Part shown: one piece after another, positions 50,360 through 59,147 of the stretch
Layout: each line of letters opens with the position of its first letter
Position numbering within the stretch: the stretch's first letter is position 1
DNA from: an archaeon GW2011_AR15
GTDB lineage: Archaea; Nanobdellota; Nanobdellia; Woesearchaeales; GW2011-AR15
Length of the DNA stretch: 64,000 nucleotides
Reading direction: 5' to 3'
Assembly: GCA_000830295.1 (NCBI GenBank)
Contig: CP010425.1
Location: 99,927 to 163,926, forward strand
The notes under the pieces: generated by a model
What the model was told of the DNA's origin: nothing
What the model saw: the letters and a program-made list of their open reading frames with translations, nothing else
Databases searched by the model: none
Translations under genes and position numbers: made by a program

Positions 50360-51448
50360 CTATCTGAGGTGGAGCTCGACAATATCCCTGTCCTGGAGCT
50401 CATGCGCCAGCTTTGTAATTTTCTGGCCGTCATACTTTACAGAGCCCCATATCCTAGCAAACCTGAATTTTTTCACAAACTCCCTGTGAAGCTTGATGCA
50501 GAGCTCATTGAGCCTGTCCCCCTGCCTCATTATCAGCGGCTCTTTCACGTCTGCCTCTTTTCCGGGCTGCTTCAGGTAAATCCTTATCATTTTCAGGCCG
50601 CTGAATATCTTTTCTTTCAGCTCTTCGAGATTAATTCCCAGCTCTGCTGAGACGAATATTGCCTCAGGATATCTCGCTTTCGCCTCCTGGAGCTTTTCCT
50701 CGGAAACAGTTTCCATTTTGTTTACTATCACTATGCCGGGCAGGTATTTCTTATTGCCTTCAACAACATCTATAAGCTCATCATCGTTTATTCTGGTCCT
50801 TATAAGCACGTCTGCGTTTGTTACTTTAAATTCATTCAGTATCCCCTCAAAGGTCTTCCTGTCTATGTCAAGAGGCACTGTAGAATTTACTGAAATCCCT
50901 CCTTTTGGCGTCTTCTTTATCTTGACATCGGGCATTTTTTTGTTCAGCCTGAAGCCTGAATCATAGAGCTCTTTCTGGACTATCTTATAATGGTCAAGCC
51001 TATTGATATCAATGAGAATCATTATCATGTCTGCTGACCTTATTGCAGCAAGCACTTCCTTTCCCCTTCCTGTTCCCTCTGCTGCCCCGCCCACAATTCC
51101 CGGGACGTCAAATATCTGTATCTGGGCACTCTTGTATTCAAGCATACCCGGTATGACTGTCAGCGTAGTGAATTCGTATTCTGCAACTTTTGATTCTGCG
51201 TTTGTCAGCTTATTGAGAAGAGTTGACTTGCCTACTGACGGATAGCCCACCAGGACAACTGTGGCATCGCCTGTTTTCTTCAGTACAAAGCCCTCGCTTT
51301 TTCCCTTCCCTCTTTTTTTTGTCTCTATCTCTTCCTTGAGCTTGGCTATCTTAGCCTTGACAAGGCCCACGTGGTGCTGTGTCCTCTTGTTGTATTTTGT
51401 TGTCGAAAGCTCTTCCTCAAGCTCTTTTATCTTATCTTCTCTGGACAT
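50360..51448 (-). CDS. DRG-family GTPase with TGS domain
   Basis: This is 362 residues from ATG 51448; a GTG at 51454 is the alternative. The N-terminal helical domain is followed by G1 GYPSVGKST, switch TTLTVIPG, G3 DVPGIVGG, G4 NKME and G5 SAE. A TGS-like end follows (RIWGSVKYDGQ...HELQDRDIVELH). DRG GTPases work with the translating ribosome. The G-domain insert of ~80 residues is usual for the family. Confidence 0.92.
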   Translation of the reverse strand: MSREDKIKELEEELSTTKYNKRTQHHVGLVKAKIAKLKEEIETKKRGKGKSEGFVLKKTGDATVVLVGYPSVGKSTLLNKLTNAESKVAEYEFTTLTVIPGMLEYKSAQIQIFDVPGIVGGAAEGTGRGKEVLAAIRSADMIMILIDINRLDHYKIVQKELYDSGFRLNKKMPDVKIKKTPKGGISVNSTVPLDIDRKTFEGILNEFKVTNADVLIRTRINDDELIDVVEGNKKYLPGIVIVNKMETVSEEKLQEAKARYPEAIFVSAELGINLEELKEKIFSGLKMIRIYLKQPGKEADVKEPLIMRQGDRLNELCIKLHREFVKKFRFARIWGSVKYDGQKITKLAHELQDRDIVELHLR

Positions 51449-51540
51449 ATACACAATTAGAAAACTATCCCTTATAAAAAGATTTATGGAAATACAGAAA
51501 AAACAGGGATATAAAAAAATCTGTTCAGAAACTGATTATG

Positions 51541-52044
51541 TCATCTGTCACTTCCAGCTTTGGCTTCGTAGCTGACTCCCCTAATCTTTTCTACTTCTTT
51601 CCTTAGCCCTGCTATGTAGCGCGGCTCCCTGCCGTTGTATTCTACTTTCACGTCATAAGGTGTTACTTTAACCCTTACATCATAATTCTTGCCTAGAGTC
51701 CATTCTATCTCTCCCAGTGTAACCCTCAATAAGTCACTATAGTGGGGCTCATCTTCCTCATGTTTGGGAGTTTTATTTGCTTTGTGCACGCCGGGAGAGC
51801 CGCCTTTCCTTTCAATCTCATAATTCTTCTTGTAAAGCTCCAGAACATCTCTTTTCGTTGCATGGCCCAGGCTGGCTGTCCTCATATTATCTATCTCCAG
51901 GCCCTCTAAAAACTCCCCGGTCTGCCTTGATATATCAGAGTAGTCGAAATTGTATAGTTCTACTTTAACATCGCTCGGGTCCGGAAGATGCTTTAATATT
52001 TTTTCAAGATCAGAAGGCTCCATTTGTTGAAGAATTGTTAGCAT
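51541..52044 (-). CDS. hypothetical protein, 167 residues
   Basis: A soluble, charged protein. The first third is helical (PSDLEKILKHLP), the middle has a basic linker (RKGGSPGVHKANKTPKHEEDE), and the end has strands (YDVRVKVTPYDVKVEYNG). The C-terminal part could bind RNA, but no family is named. It diverges from the pyrophosphatase gene. Confidence 0.5.
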   Translation of the reverse strand: MLTILQQMEPSDLEKILKHLPDPSDVKVELYNFDYSDISRQTGEFLEGLEIDNMRTASLGHATKRDVLELYKKNYEIERKGGSPGVHKANKTPKHEEDEPHYSDLLRVTLGEIEWTLGKNYDVRVKVTPYDVKVEYNGREPRYIAGLRKEVEKIRGVSYEAKAGSDR

Positions 52045-52171
52045 TGTATCACCCTGTTTACCCCCAAACTTATCTTATATTTAAAGATTTGCCAACTTTC
52101 TTCGTCGCATTAAAAAAGATTTAAATATTAATACCAAATCTTTTAAAAAATAAAGATTAGGGGGTTAAAAC

Positions 52172-54145
52172 ATGGTATTGAATCTTATTTTGGTTGCGAG
52201 CCTTCTCGCCTTGTTGTATGCCGGCTGCCTTGCCTTCTATATACTAAGGCAGGATCCGGGAAACAAGAAGATGCAGGAAATCGCAGATGCGATTGCACAG
52301 GGCGCAAAGGCTTATCTATTGAGACAGAACACAACAATTGCTGTTGTTACAATTGTATTGGCAGGAATTATATGGTATCTGCTTGGCATGACAACTGCCC
52401 TTACATTCGTGCTGGGCGCATTCCTTTCCGCTGTAGCGGGGTTCATAGGAATGATGATCTCAGTCAAGGCAAACGTCAGGACTGCACAGGCAGCCAATAA
52501 GGGGCTAAGAGAGGCAATGGACCTTGGCTTCAAAGGCGGAACTGTAACAGGAATGGCAGTTGTCGGGCTTGGGCTGCTTGGTATCTCACTCTTATTTGGA
52601 GTTTACAATGACCCTAAGGCAATAATAGGGTTTGGCTTCGGAGCTTCGCTTATCAGCTTATTTGCGAGAGTGGGTGGGGGAATCTACACAAAAGGAGCTG
52701 ACGTAGGGGCAGATTTAGTCGGAAAAGTTGAGAAGGGAATCCCTGAAGACGACCCAAGGAATCCTGCGGTCATAGCAGACAACGTGGGAGACAACGTGGG
52801 AGACTGCGCAGGAATGGCTGCCGACCTTTTCGAATCATATTCAGTAACACTGATAGCTGCAATGCTTCTTGGGCTTTCAATCGTGGGAAGCATGCCTAAT
52901 GCAGTAATATATCCTATGGCCCTTGGCGGAGTGGCAATCCTTGCTTCAATCCTGGGGACATTTGTGGTAAGGACAGATGACAAAAATAAGATATGGTCTG
53001 CGCTGAACAGGGGGATACTTGTAACTGCACTGCTTTCAGCAGTCGGGTTTTACTTTGTGACTGTTCTGCTGATGGGCAGCATGGCTTTCTTCTATGCGGC
53101 TCTTACAGGCCTGGCTGTTACAGTTGCCATCGGCCAGATTGTTGAATACTACACCTCAGCAGACAAAAAGCCTACACAGGATGTTTCAGAGGCATCAACA
53201 ACAGGCTCAGGAACAAACATAATCATGGGGCTTGCTGTTGGAATGGAAAGCACACTGCTTCCGGTGCTTGTGATATGCGCAGGAATCTTCGCCTCATTTT
53301 ATTTTGCAGGAGTCTATGGAATTGCAGTCGCTGCAATGGCAATGCTTGCGATGACAGGGATTGTTGTGTCAGTTGATTCCTTTGGCCCTATAACAGACAA
53401 TGCAGGCGGAATAGCAGAGATGTCCAACCTTCCTGAAAAAGTAAGGGAAAACACAGACGCGCTTGATGCTGTAGGAAACACAACAAAAGCAGTGACAAAG
53501 GGATTTGCAATCGGAGGGGCTGCGCTTGCTGCACTCTCACTTTTCGTTGCATATTCCGAGGAAGTCGGCCTGACAATAATAAATATCCTTGACCATAGGG
53601 TTGTCATAGGACTGTTCATCGGCGGCGTCCTGCCGTTTGTATTCTCATCAATGACAATGAGGGCAGTCGGAAGGGCTGCAAAGCTTATTGTTGAGGAAGT
53701 CAGGAGGCAGTACAGGGAAATAAAAGGCATCATGGAAAGAAAGGCAAAGCCTGATTATGCCAGATGCGTTGACATAAGCACAAAAGCAGCAATAAATGAG
53801 CTTATTGTTCCAGGGCTGATTGCCGTGCTTTCACCTCTTGCAGTGGGCCTTCTTCTGGGACCGGCTGCTCTTGGCGGAATGCTTGCAGGGGCAATAATCA
53901 CAGGACTGCTTATGGCAATAATGATGACAACAGGAGGGGCTACCTGGGACAATGCAAAGAAATACATTGAAAAGGGAGCCTATGGCGGAAAAGGCAGCGA
54001 AGCCCACAAGGCAGCTGTTGTTGGTGATACTGTCGGTGACCCATTCAAGGACACAGCAGGACCGGCACTTAACCCGCTGATAAAGGTTGTCAACACAATA
54101 GCACTGCTTGCAGCAGGGCTGATATTGACTTACGGGCTTTTCTAA
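52172..54145 (+). CDS. hppA: membrane-bound proton-pumping pyrophosphatase, K+-independent type
   Basis: This is 657 residues with about 16 membrane helices. The catalytic loops are [18 protein letters not shown] (Lys and Asp), DNVGDNVGD and the C-terminal [14 protein letters not shown]. It couples pyrophosphate hydrolysis to ion export. The sequence GNTTKA has Lys where K+-dependent enzymes have Ala, which marks the K+-independent, H+-pumping class. A strong AGGGGG ribosome-binding site and a TATA-like GATTTAAATATT (about 52118-52129) precede the ATG; inverted AAGATTT/AAATCTT flanks the TATA. Confidence 0.95.
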   Translation: MVLNLILVASLLALLYAGCLAFYILRQDPGNKKMQEIADAIAQGAKAYLLRQNTTIAVVTIVLAGIIWYLLGMTTALTFVLGAFLSAVAGFIGMMISVKANVRTAQAANKGLREAMDLGFKGGTVTGMAVVGLGLLGISLLFGVYNDPKAIIGFGFGASLISLFARVGGGIYTKGADVGADLVGKVEKGIPEDDPRNPAVIADNVGDNVGDCAGMAADLFESYSVTLIAAMLLGLSIVGSMPNAVIYPMALGGVAILASILGTFVVRTDDKNKIWSALNRGILVTALLSAVGFYFVTVLLMGSMAFFYAALTGLAVTVAIGQIVEYYTSADKKPTQDVSEASTTGSGTNIIMGLAVGMESTLLPVLVICAGIFASFYFAGVYGIAVAAMAMLAMTGIVVSVDSFGPITDNAGGIAEMSNLPEKVRENTDALDAVGNTTKAVTKGFAIGGAALAALSLFVAYSEEVGLTIINILDHRVVIGLFIGGVLPFVFSSMTMRAVGRAAKLIVEEVRRQYREIKGIMERKAKPDYARCVDISTKAAINELIVPGLIAVLSPLAVGLLLGPAALGGMLAGAIITGLLMAIMMTTGGATWDNAKKYIEKGAYGGKGSEAHKAAVVGDTVGDPFKDTAGPALNPLIKVVNTIALLAAGLILTYGLF

Positions 54146-54184
54146 ACAGAAAAGCTTAAAATTTAATTTTTTCTCCTTTCTTTT

Positions 54185-54574
54185 ATGGATATTGAAGAAT
54201 GGTTCCTGAAATCTGAAGAACTGATCCTGATGCGGCTGACTTCAGAGCTTGAACATGCTGCTGCAGGGACCAGGGCGCTGATAAAGCCAAGGGGAGCATA
54301 CATGCCTCATGGATATGACCAGGGCATATTCTATGGATATGTAAACCCTGTGCCAAACAATGGCTCAAGATGCGGCTATGCAAAATTCTGCTGGGAAACT
54401 GCAAACGAAGTTCTGATCGGAATAAAAGTTCCTATAAATCTTTCTTTTATCCACTCAGCAGGAAAATTCTTTGAGGTTAATTATCCTCCAAAGCTTAAGC
54501 TGGAAAAAATATTCCCCGGAGATCCCAACCACACAGAAATTCTTGGATATCTGGATGATCTCCAATATGCCTAG
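54185..54574 (+). CDS. hypothetical protein, 129 residues
   Basis: A soluble protein with helical N-terminus (EEWFLKSEELILMRLTSELEHA) and a central region with two Cys and aromatic residues (RCGYAKFCWE). No family is recognised. It lies 40 nt after the pyrophosphatase and has its own short AT-rich upstream. A promoter for the next gene follows its stop. Confidence 0.5.
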   Translation: MDIEEWFLKSEELILMRLTSELEHAAAGTRALIKPRGAYMPHGYDQGIFYGYVNPVPNNGSRCGYAKFCWETANEVLIGIKVPINLSFIHSAGKFFEVNYPPKLKLEKIFPGDPNHTEILGYLDDLQYA

Positions 54575-54575
54575 G

Positions 54576-54605
54576 CACTGGACATCAGTGCAAAAACTAT
54601 TTAAT
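54576..54605 (+). promoter_or_regulatory. CACTGGAC element plus TATA box of nre
   Basis: CACTGGAC (54576-54583) is followed after 14 nt by TATTTAAT (54598-54605). GCACTG-GACAT-CAGTGC (54575 region) makes a 6-bp hairpin. Same spacing as at 14362 and 42211. The downstream gene is nre (DNA repair), so the element could report DNA damage. Confidence 0.5.
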
Positions 54606-54627
54606 TTGATTTCGTATTTCCTCCTTT

Positions 54628-55842
54628 ATGGACTTTAACTGCCCTTACTGCGGGAGCTCCAGGCTTCATCACCTGAGAAGCTGCCCAAAAATGTATTCTA
54701 TGGTGAAGCAGAAGCAGTTCAATGAAAAGGCAAAGCAGGATTATTTCGGGGAATCGCCCAATGTCTTCATAGGAAGATACGGCTATCCGAAAGTTAATGT
54801 GGGTTTCCTGTCAAATGAAGAGCTGCCTAAAGACACGGATATGCCTAAATTATGGTCCAGGGAGAATTATGACATCCCGAAGATTGTTGACCTGAGAAGC
54901 AACCTGATAAACTCGAGGTTCAAGGCCGACATAAAGAGCTTTGACGAGAAATTCATGGATGTCGCAAAAGAAGTCTCAATGGCAGAGAAGCCTGTTGATG
55001 TTGAAGTCCATCTTAACAAGAGGCCTGTCTTCAGCCTGAAGCTTGACAATGACATAACACCCTACGGCCCGTCTGTGGAGCTTGAGAAAGCTGAGATAAC
55101 TGAAAATCCCTCAATAACAAGGCAGGTCGACAAAGTTGTGGGCGATGAAGACATGAAGGCGGTTGATGCGATGGATTATCTCTACAGCAAGGGATATGAT
55201 GAACATTTCCTTACAAAGCTGATTTCTGTGGGGAATATCGGAATAGGAAAAAACAGGAAGCTCGTGCCCACAAGATGGTCAATAACTGCTGTGGATGACA
55301 CGCTTGGGAAAAATCTTATCTCAGAAATAAAAAATTTTTCTGAGTATGAATATGCTGCGCATTTCGGAGGCTATCTTGGAAATTACTATCTCATACTGTT
55401 CTTCCCGGAGATCTGGTCATACGAGCTTTTTGAGACTTATGTGGGTGACCCAAGCCAGCCGAAAAAAAGCGAGATAGAGACATCGACAGACTATGAGTCC
55501 TACGAGGGAAGAAAGGATTATGCAAGCAATACTGTCGGGGGCTATTATGCAGCCAGGCTTGGCATACTTGAATACCTGATATCAAAAAAAAGGCAGGCAT
55601 CTGTGCTGGCATTAAGGTTTATCACAAACGAGTATTATATGGGACTCGGTGTCTGGGTTGTAAGGCAGGCAACAAGGCATGCCCTTGAATCAAAAACAAT
55701 AAAGTTCTCATCAAAGGAGCTCATGCTCAGTTATGCAAGATTAATGATTAAAAAAAAATTCAGCTTTGATGCTGAGGAACTGCTGAAAAAGAGCATGTTG
55801 CTGAAAGAGATAAAAGAACAAAAGAAGCTCAGCAGCTTCTGA
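54628..55842 (+). CDS. nreA: Nre-family DNA repair protein
   Basis: This is 404 residues with an N-terminal zinc motif (CPYCG...SCP, C5, C8, C19) and the Nre core (FIGRYGYPKVNVG, LWSRENYDIPKIVDLRS, PTRWSITAVDDTLG, NYYLILFFPEIWSYE). The C-terminus is QKKLSSF, a PIP motif (QxxLxxF) for PCNA binding. In haloarchaea Nre proteins help repair mitomycin C damage. The gene ends 4 bp before the convergent S6e gene. Confidence 0.92.
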   Translation: MDFNCPYCGSSRLHHLRSCPKMYSMVKQKQFNEKAKQDYFGESPNVFIGRYGYPKVNVGFLSNEELPKDTDMPKLWSRENYDIPKIVDLRSNLINSRFKADIKSFDEKFMDVAKEVSMAEKPVDVEVHLNKRPVFSLKLDNDITPYGPSVELEKAEITENPSITRQVDKVVGDEDMKAVDAMDYLYSKGYDEHFLTKLISVGNIGIGKNRKLVPTRWSITAVDDTLGKNLISEIKNFSEYEYAAHFGGYLGNYYLILFFPEIWSYELFETYVGDPSQPKKSEIETSTDYESYEGRKDYASNTVGGYYAARLGILEYLISKKRQASVLALRFITNEYYMGLGVWVVRQATRHALESKTIKFSSKELMLSYARLMIKKKFSFDAEELLKKSMLLKEIKEQKKLSSF

Positions 55843-55846
55843 AAAA

Positions 55847-56371
55847 TTATTCAGCCTTTTTCTCTGCTGGCTTTTCTTCCTTTGGAGCTGCCTTTTTCTC
55901 TTCTTTGGAGTGCTCTTTTGGTTTCTCCTCTTTCTTTGGCTTCTCTTTCTTTTTAGGCTCTTCGGCGGGCTTTTCAGCTGGTGCTTCCCCTTCTGCTGCC
56001 GGAGCTCCTCCTAATGGTGTCTTTCCATGCTTAAGGATTTTCATTGAAACTTGTGTAATCCTCTCGTGGATTGTATTCCCGCAGACTGTCCTTCTCAGCC
56101 TGATGCCTGCTTCTCTGTTCCTTGTTCCGACGCCGGTTGTGATAAGGACCTGTTTCCTTACCGGGCCCTCGATATCCTTCCTCATCGGGAAGCCGCAGTA
56201 GTCTGCTCCGCCTGTAATCTCAAATTCGTATCCGGCAAGGTCAAAAGCCTCTCCTTTTATTGTATCTCCTATCTTTTTTCCAAGGAGGGAATTTGCATTT
56301 TCTTCAGACACTGCAATCTGGTGTGTTTTCCCTGACTTAGGGTCTCCTATGCTTAGCTTAAATTCAACCAT
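55847..56371 (-). CDS. rps6e: ribosomal protein S6e with an acidic/basic tail
   Basis: This is 174 residues; the first ~125 are S6e (VEFKLSIGDPKSGKTHQ, GADYCGFPMRKDIEGPVRKQVLITTGVGTR, RRTVCGNTIHERITQVSMKIL). The remaining ~50 are low-complexity Lys/Glu/Pro/Ala (KKKEKPKKEEKPKE), absent from most S6e proteins. The TATA-like GCTTAAAGG lies about 45 nt upstream. The tail may be an added interaction region. Confidence 0.92.
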   Translation of the reverse strand: MVEFKLSIGDPKSGKTHQIAVSEENANSLLGKKIGDTIKGEAFDLAGYEFEITGGADYCGFPMRKDIEGPVRKQVLITTGVGTRNREAGIRLRRTVCGNTIHERITQVSMKILKHGKTPLGGAPAAEGEAPAEKPAEEPKKKEKPKKEEKPKEHSKEEKKAAPKEEKPAEKKAE

Positions 56372-56509
56372 CTTAATTGTTCACCTTTTGATTTTATGCT
56401 GAGAAACCTTTAAGCCCCTTCGGGTCAACCCAAGGCATGCGCCTCAGCAATTGAAATGGAGTTGCAGATGATTTAAAAGCTTTTTTGTTTTGGAATAGAG
56501 AAATAAAAA

Positions 56510-56610
56510 ATGTCGGGAATGAGGGGAAACCTCACACCTCCCGAAAAAGCGGGTGTCGGCGTTTCAAAGTTCCATAGATACGCCTGTGACTACACTAGGA
56601 AATTACCTGT
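56510..56610 (-). ncRNA. candidate structured small RNA beside rpl15e
   Basis: The 345-nt gap between rps6e and rpl15e holds several stems: GGCGT/ACGCC (56561-56588 region), ACACC/GGTGT, and CGGGA-TGAGG/CCTCA-TCCCG (56515-56550 region). Read on the minus strand, the last stem is followed by a run of six T, and a symmetric TATA box (GTTTATAAAAG, 56631-56641) lies ~25 nt upstream, giving a ~100-nt transcript. On the plus strand a TATA-like ATTTAAAAG is at 56472-56480. The orientation is undecided and no known RNA family was recognised. Confidence 0.35.
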
Positions 56611-56716
56611 TATTCTGACTACTTTACATAACTTTTATAAACACTCCATTTTTCCAAATCAGTAAGAAATGTGGGCATATCCTATACGGAAGCCTGAATC
56701 TTAAAGGTGATAAAAA

Positions 56717-57289
56717 ATGAGCATGTACAAATATATAAGGCAGGCCTGGAAAAAACCGAAGAAAAATCTTGGTGAGATATGGAAAGAGAGGCTTGTTCAG
56801 TGGAGAAAGGAACCTGTTACAATAAGGATAGAAAAGCCTACTAGGCTGGACAGAGCAAGAGCTCTTGGATATAAGGCCATTCAGGGAGTTTTCATTGTAA
56901 GGCAGAGAGTCCAAAGGGGAGGAAGGCAGAGGCTGCAGATAAGGAAGGCCAGAAGGTCAAAGACCCAAAGGCACAAGAAGATAGTTGCAAGAAACTATCA
57001 GAGCATTGCAGAAGAAAGAGCAAACAAGAAGTTCCTGAACTGCGAGGTGCTTAATTCATACTGGGTTGGCGAAGATGGTGTGTACAAGTGGTATGAGGTT
57101 ATCATGGTAGACAGAAGCCACCCTGTTGTCAAGTCAAAGCACTACCTGAGCTGGATTGCAAAGAAAAAAGCAAGGGCTTTCAGAGGCATTACATCTGCAA
57201 GCAGGAAAAGCAGAGGCCTGAGAAACAAAGGCAAGGGAGCTGAGAAGCTGAGGCCAAGCCTGAGAGCGCACAACAGGCAGGCTCATTAA
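56717..57289 (+). CDS. rpl15e: ribosomal protein L15e
   Basis: This is 190 residues, strongly basic, matching L15e ([74 protein letters not shown]). It is part of the large subunit. A ribosome-binding site (AAAGGTGAT) and the TATA-like CTTTTATAAAC (56631-56641) fix the start. The leader is about 55 nt. Confidence 0.95.
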   Translation: MSMYKYIRQAWKKPKKNLGEIWKERLVQWRKEPVTIRIEKPTRLDRARALGYKAIQGVFIVRQRVQRGGRQRLQIRKARRSKTQRHKKIVARNYQSIAEERANKKFLNCEVLNSYWVGEDGVYKWYEVIMVDRSHPVVKSKHYLSWIAKKKARAFRGITSASRKSRGLRNKGKGAEKLRPSLRAHNRQAH

Positions 57290-57292
57290 ATG

Positions 57293-57396
57293 TCAAGAAC
57301 CGCTTATCTGTAAATGGCGGTTCTTGAGTATGCTCACGATTTCCACGATGTGGTGTTGTCATTTTCAACTCGCTATTGGAACACGAGTGGAAATCG
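57293..57396. repeat. two inverted repeats after rpl15e
   Basis: TCAAGAACCGC (57293-57303) pairs with GCGGTTCTTGA (57317-57327), a perfect 11-bp stem. CGATTTCCAC (57337-57346) pairs with GTGGAAATCG (57387-57396), a perfect 10-bp stem around 40 nt that itself holds CTCG/CGAG. The first could terminate rpl15e. The second ends just before the tRNA TATA box. It could be a structured RNA or a protein-binding pair of sites. Confidence 0.4.
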
Positions 57397-57434
57397 CGAC
57401 ATTTATATATTATTTTTATTTCATATCCATACAC

Positions 57435-57551
57435 GGGCCCGTGGTCTAGTGGTTCAAGTGGTTAGAAATAACAACTTACACAAATGACGTTGCCCTTACA
57501 AGCATATGCTAAGTGAGGCGAAGGTCACCAGTTCGACTCTGGTCGGGCCCA
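57435..57551 (+). tRNA. tRNA-Val(TAC) with two introns
   Basis: Acceptor GGGCCCG/CGGGCCC with discriminator A, T-arm ACCAG-TTCGACT-CTGGT, anticodon stem TTGCC/GGCGA, loop CTTACA giving TAC. A 15-nt intron (57501-57515, AGCATATGCT core) is at position 37/38. A second, 29-nt insert (about 57455-57483) splits the D-loop and folds as AAGTGGTT/AACAACTT. Removing both gives a standard tRNA. TATA (CATTTATATATT, 57400-57411) is ~28 nt upstream. Confidence 0.88.
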
Positions 57552-57561
57552 CTATTTTTCT

Positions 57562-58074
57562 TTATTCAGGAAACAGATACATTATCCTCTCTTCAGCAGC
57601 CTCATTAACGAGCTCAATAATCCTGTCTTTCATTCCCTGCGGGATTCTGCCCACAGATTTCAGCATGCCAAGATATCCGTCCAGAATAGGCTTATATGCT
57701 GCCCTGAACTCATTGCTGTCCTTAAATTCGGCTTTTACAGCTTCTTCATACGTGTCAACATTATGCCTTATCAGCCTCTGGTAAAACTCTACTGTTCCAC
57801 GAAGAAGGCCCCTATCAATTTCAAATGACTTAAATTCATTGGCCAGTGCATCCAAATCGCCTTCGGAAGGCGGATAATCCATCCTGTATGCCTCATCAAG
57901 GAAAAACCTGGCTTTTTCAGCTCCGAGATCGAAAAATTTGGAGCGGGCTGCTTTCAGCATGAGCTTCATAACCTTCCCGCTCTCTGAGTAAAGTTTGCCA
58001 TATATGTCCTCAAACCCTTTCATCTCAAATTCAAGGATAGCATCATAAAGACTCATGCTCCCGGAGAATTGCAT
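57562..58074 (-). CDS. hypothetical helical protein, about 170 residues
   Basis: A soluble helical protein. Read from ATG 58074; a TTG at 58095 and an ATG at 58056 (with GGGAG just before it) are alternatives. The TATA-like AGTATAAAAA is at about 58105-58114. Blocks such as GAEKARFFLDEAYRMDYPP, SEFRAAYKPILDGYLG-like helices and IIELVNEAAEERI are seen. No family is named. It diverges from the membrane protein at 58137. Confidence 0.5.
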   Translation of the reverse strand: MQFSGSMSLYDAILEFEMKGFEDIYGKLYSESGKVMKLMLKAARSKFFDLGAEKARFFLDEAYRMDYPPSEGDLDALANEFKSFEIDRGLLRGTVEFYQRLIRHNVDTYEEAVKAEFKDSNEFRAAYKPILDGYLGMLKSVGRIPQGMKDRIIELVNEAAEERIMYLFPE

Positions 58075-58136
58075 TTTTATTATAAAGATATCCAAAGATT
58101 GAAAAAATTTTTATACTAATCAGACAAACAAAACCC

Positions 58137-58436
58137 ATGCGCAAGAAAAACGGGAATGCAATAGCCATGATATGGCTCATATTCGCCCAGCTGTTTATGC
58201 TGATAACCCTGCTTCCCTGGTTTGCTGTGTTCGGGCCTTCTTTTATGGTATTCGACAAACAAAATCCAATACTCTCAGCATTATACGTCGGAGCTGTGGG
58301 AAGCTATCCTGTTGTCTGTATCCTCCTCTCAATATTCGCCTGGAAAGCGTATGCCGAGGACAAAATAAGAAAAGCCGTTGTTCTTGGCTCAATACCCATA
58401 GTAATAGCTATAATTTTTATGCTGCTCATAATTTAA
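58137..58436 (+). CDS. small polytopic membrane protein
   Basis: This is 99 residues with three hydrophobic helices (MIWLIFAQLFMLITLLPWF, ALYVGAVGSYPVVCILLSIF and SIPIVIAIIFMLLII). Few charged residues are in the helices, so it is probably not a transporter on its own. It precedes the signal peptidase gene by 41 nt. No family is recognised. Confidence 0.55.
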   Translation: MRKKNGNAIAMIWLIFAQLFMLITLLPWFAVFGPSFMVFDKQNPILSALYVGAVGSYPVVCILLSIFAWKAYAEDKIRKAVVLGSIPIVIAIIFMLLII

Positions 58437-58477
58437 ACCCAAACTTTTAAATAACTTCTGCTCCTTGCATCTTTTCT

Positions 58478-59146
58478 ATGAGGAAAAAACCGAAGAGCTT
58501 TCTCGGGAAGGCATGGGATTTCATCTGGCATGACAACTCTATATGGAGCTGGATTGTGAATGTCATACTTGCATTTGTGCTGATAAAATTCCTTATATAC
58601 CCCGGGCTTGGCTTTGCCTTTGGGACAAGCCACCCTGTTGTTGCTGTTGTCTCAAGCAGCATGGAGCATGAAGGCATGGACTATGATGAATTCTGGGCAG
58701 AGACAGGAAAATGGTACGAAGAAAACATGGGGATAACGAAAGAGGAATTCAGGAAATATCCTTTCAGTAGCGGATTCAGCAAGGGAGATATAATGGTGCT
58801 GGTCGGCGTTTCGCCTGATAAAATAAAAAAGGGGGATATACTTGTATTCTGGAACCAGGAAAACAATCCCAATGCATATCCTATAATACACAGGGTTACT
58901 GGTTTTGTGGAAACAGAAAAAAACGGCTTTTTCTACCAGACAAAAGGCGACAACCCTATAACAAACAAGGAGCCTATAGACTTCTGCAACAGTACAGGAT
59001 GCATTGATGAAAAGAACATACATGAGAACCAGGCCATAGGGAAAGCAATATTCAGGATACCTTTCATCGGCAACCTTAAGATATGGTTTGTTGATTTCCT
59101 TCATATGGTCGGCGTGGGAACCACAGTGGACGGGGTGCTGAATTAA
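58478..59146 (+). CDS. signal peptidase I, ER/archaeal type
   Basis: This is 222 residues with an N-terminal membrane helix (WIVNVILAFVLIKFLIYPG). The catalytic Ser is in VVSSSMEH, His replaces the bacterial Lys in PIIHRVTGF, and the acidic box is TKGDNP. It cleaves Sec signal peptides outside the membrane, including those of the many exported proteins in this window. An insert of ~40 residues (DEFWAETGKWYEEN) follows the Ser motif; a similar insert is not usual. Confidence 0.9.
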   Translation: MRKKPKSFLGKAWDFIWHDNSIWSWIVNVILAFVLIKFLIYPGLGFAFGTSHPVVAVVSSSMEHEGMDYDEFWAETGKWYEENMGITKEEFRKYPFSSGFSKGDIMVLVGVSPDKIKKGDILVFWNQENNPNAYPIIHRVTGFVETEKNGFFYQTKGDNPITNKEPIDFCNSTGCIDEKNIHENQAIGKAIFRIPFIGNLKIWFVDFLHMVGVGTTVDGVLN

Positions 59147-59147
59147 A

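Noticed and set aside
56510-56610. H/ACA guide RNA, SRP RNA or a known riboswitch
   Set aside because: An ACA lies after one stem, but the pocket and the spacing to ACA do not fit; no SRP or riboswitch core was seen.
57435-57551. Split tRNA or two overlapping tRNA genes
   Set aside because: Both halves lie in order on one strand, and one TATA and one acceptor stem are present; introns explain the extra bases.
42073-57551. att repeat linking tRNA-Val(GAC) and tRNA-Val(TAC)
   Set aside because: The two tRNAs share TGGGCCCGACCAGA because they are isoacceptors with like acceptor and T-arms, not because of integration between them.
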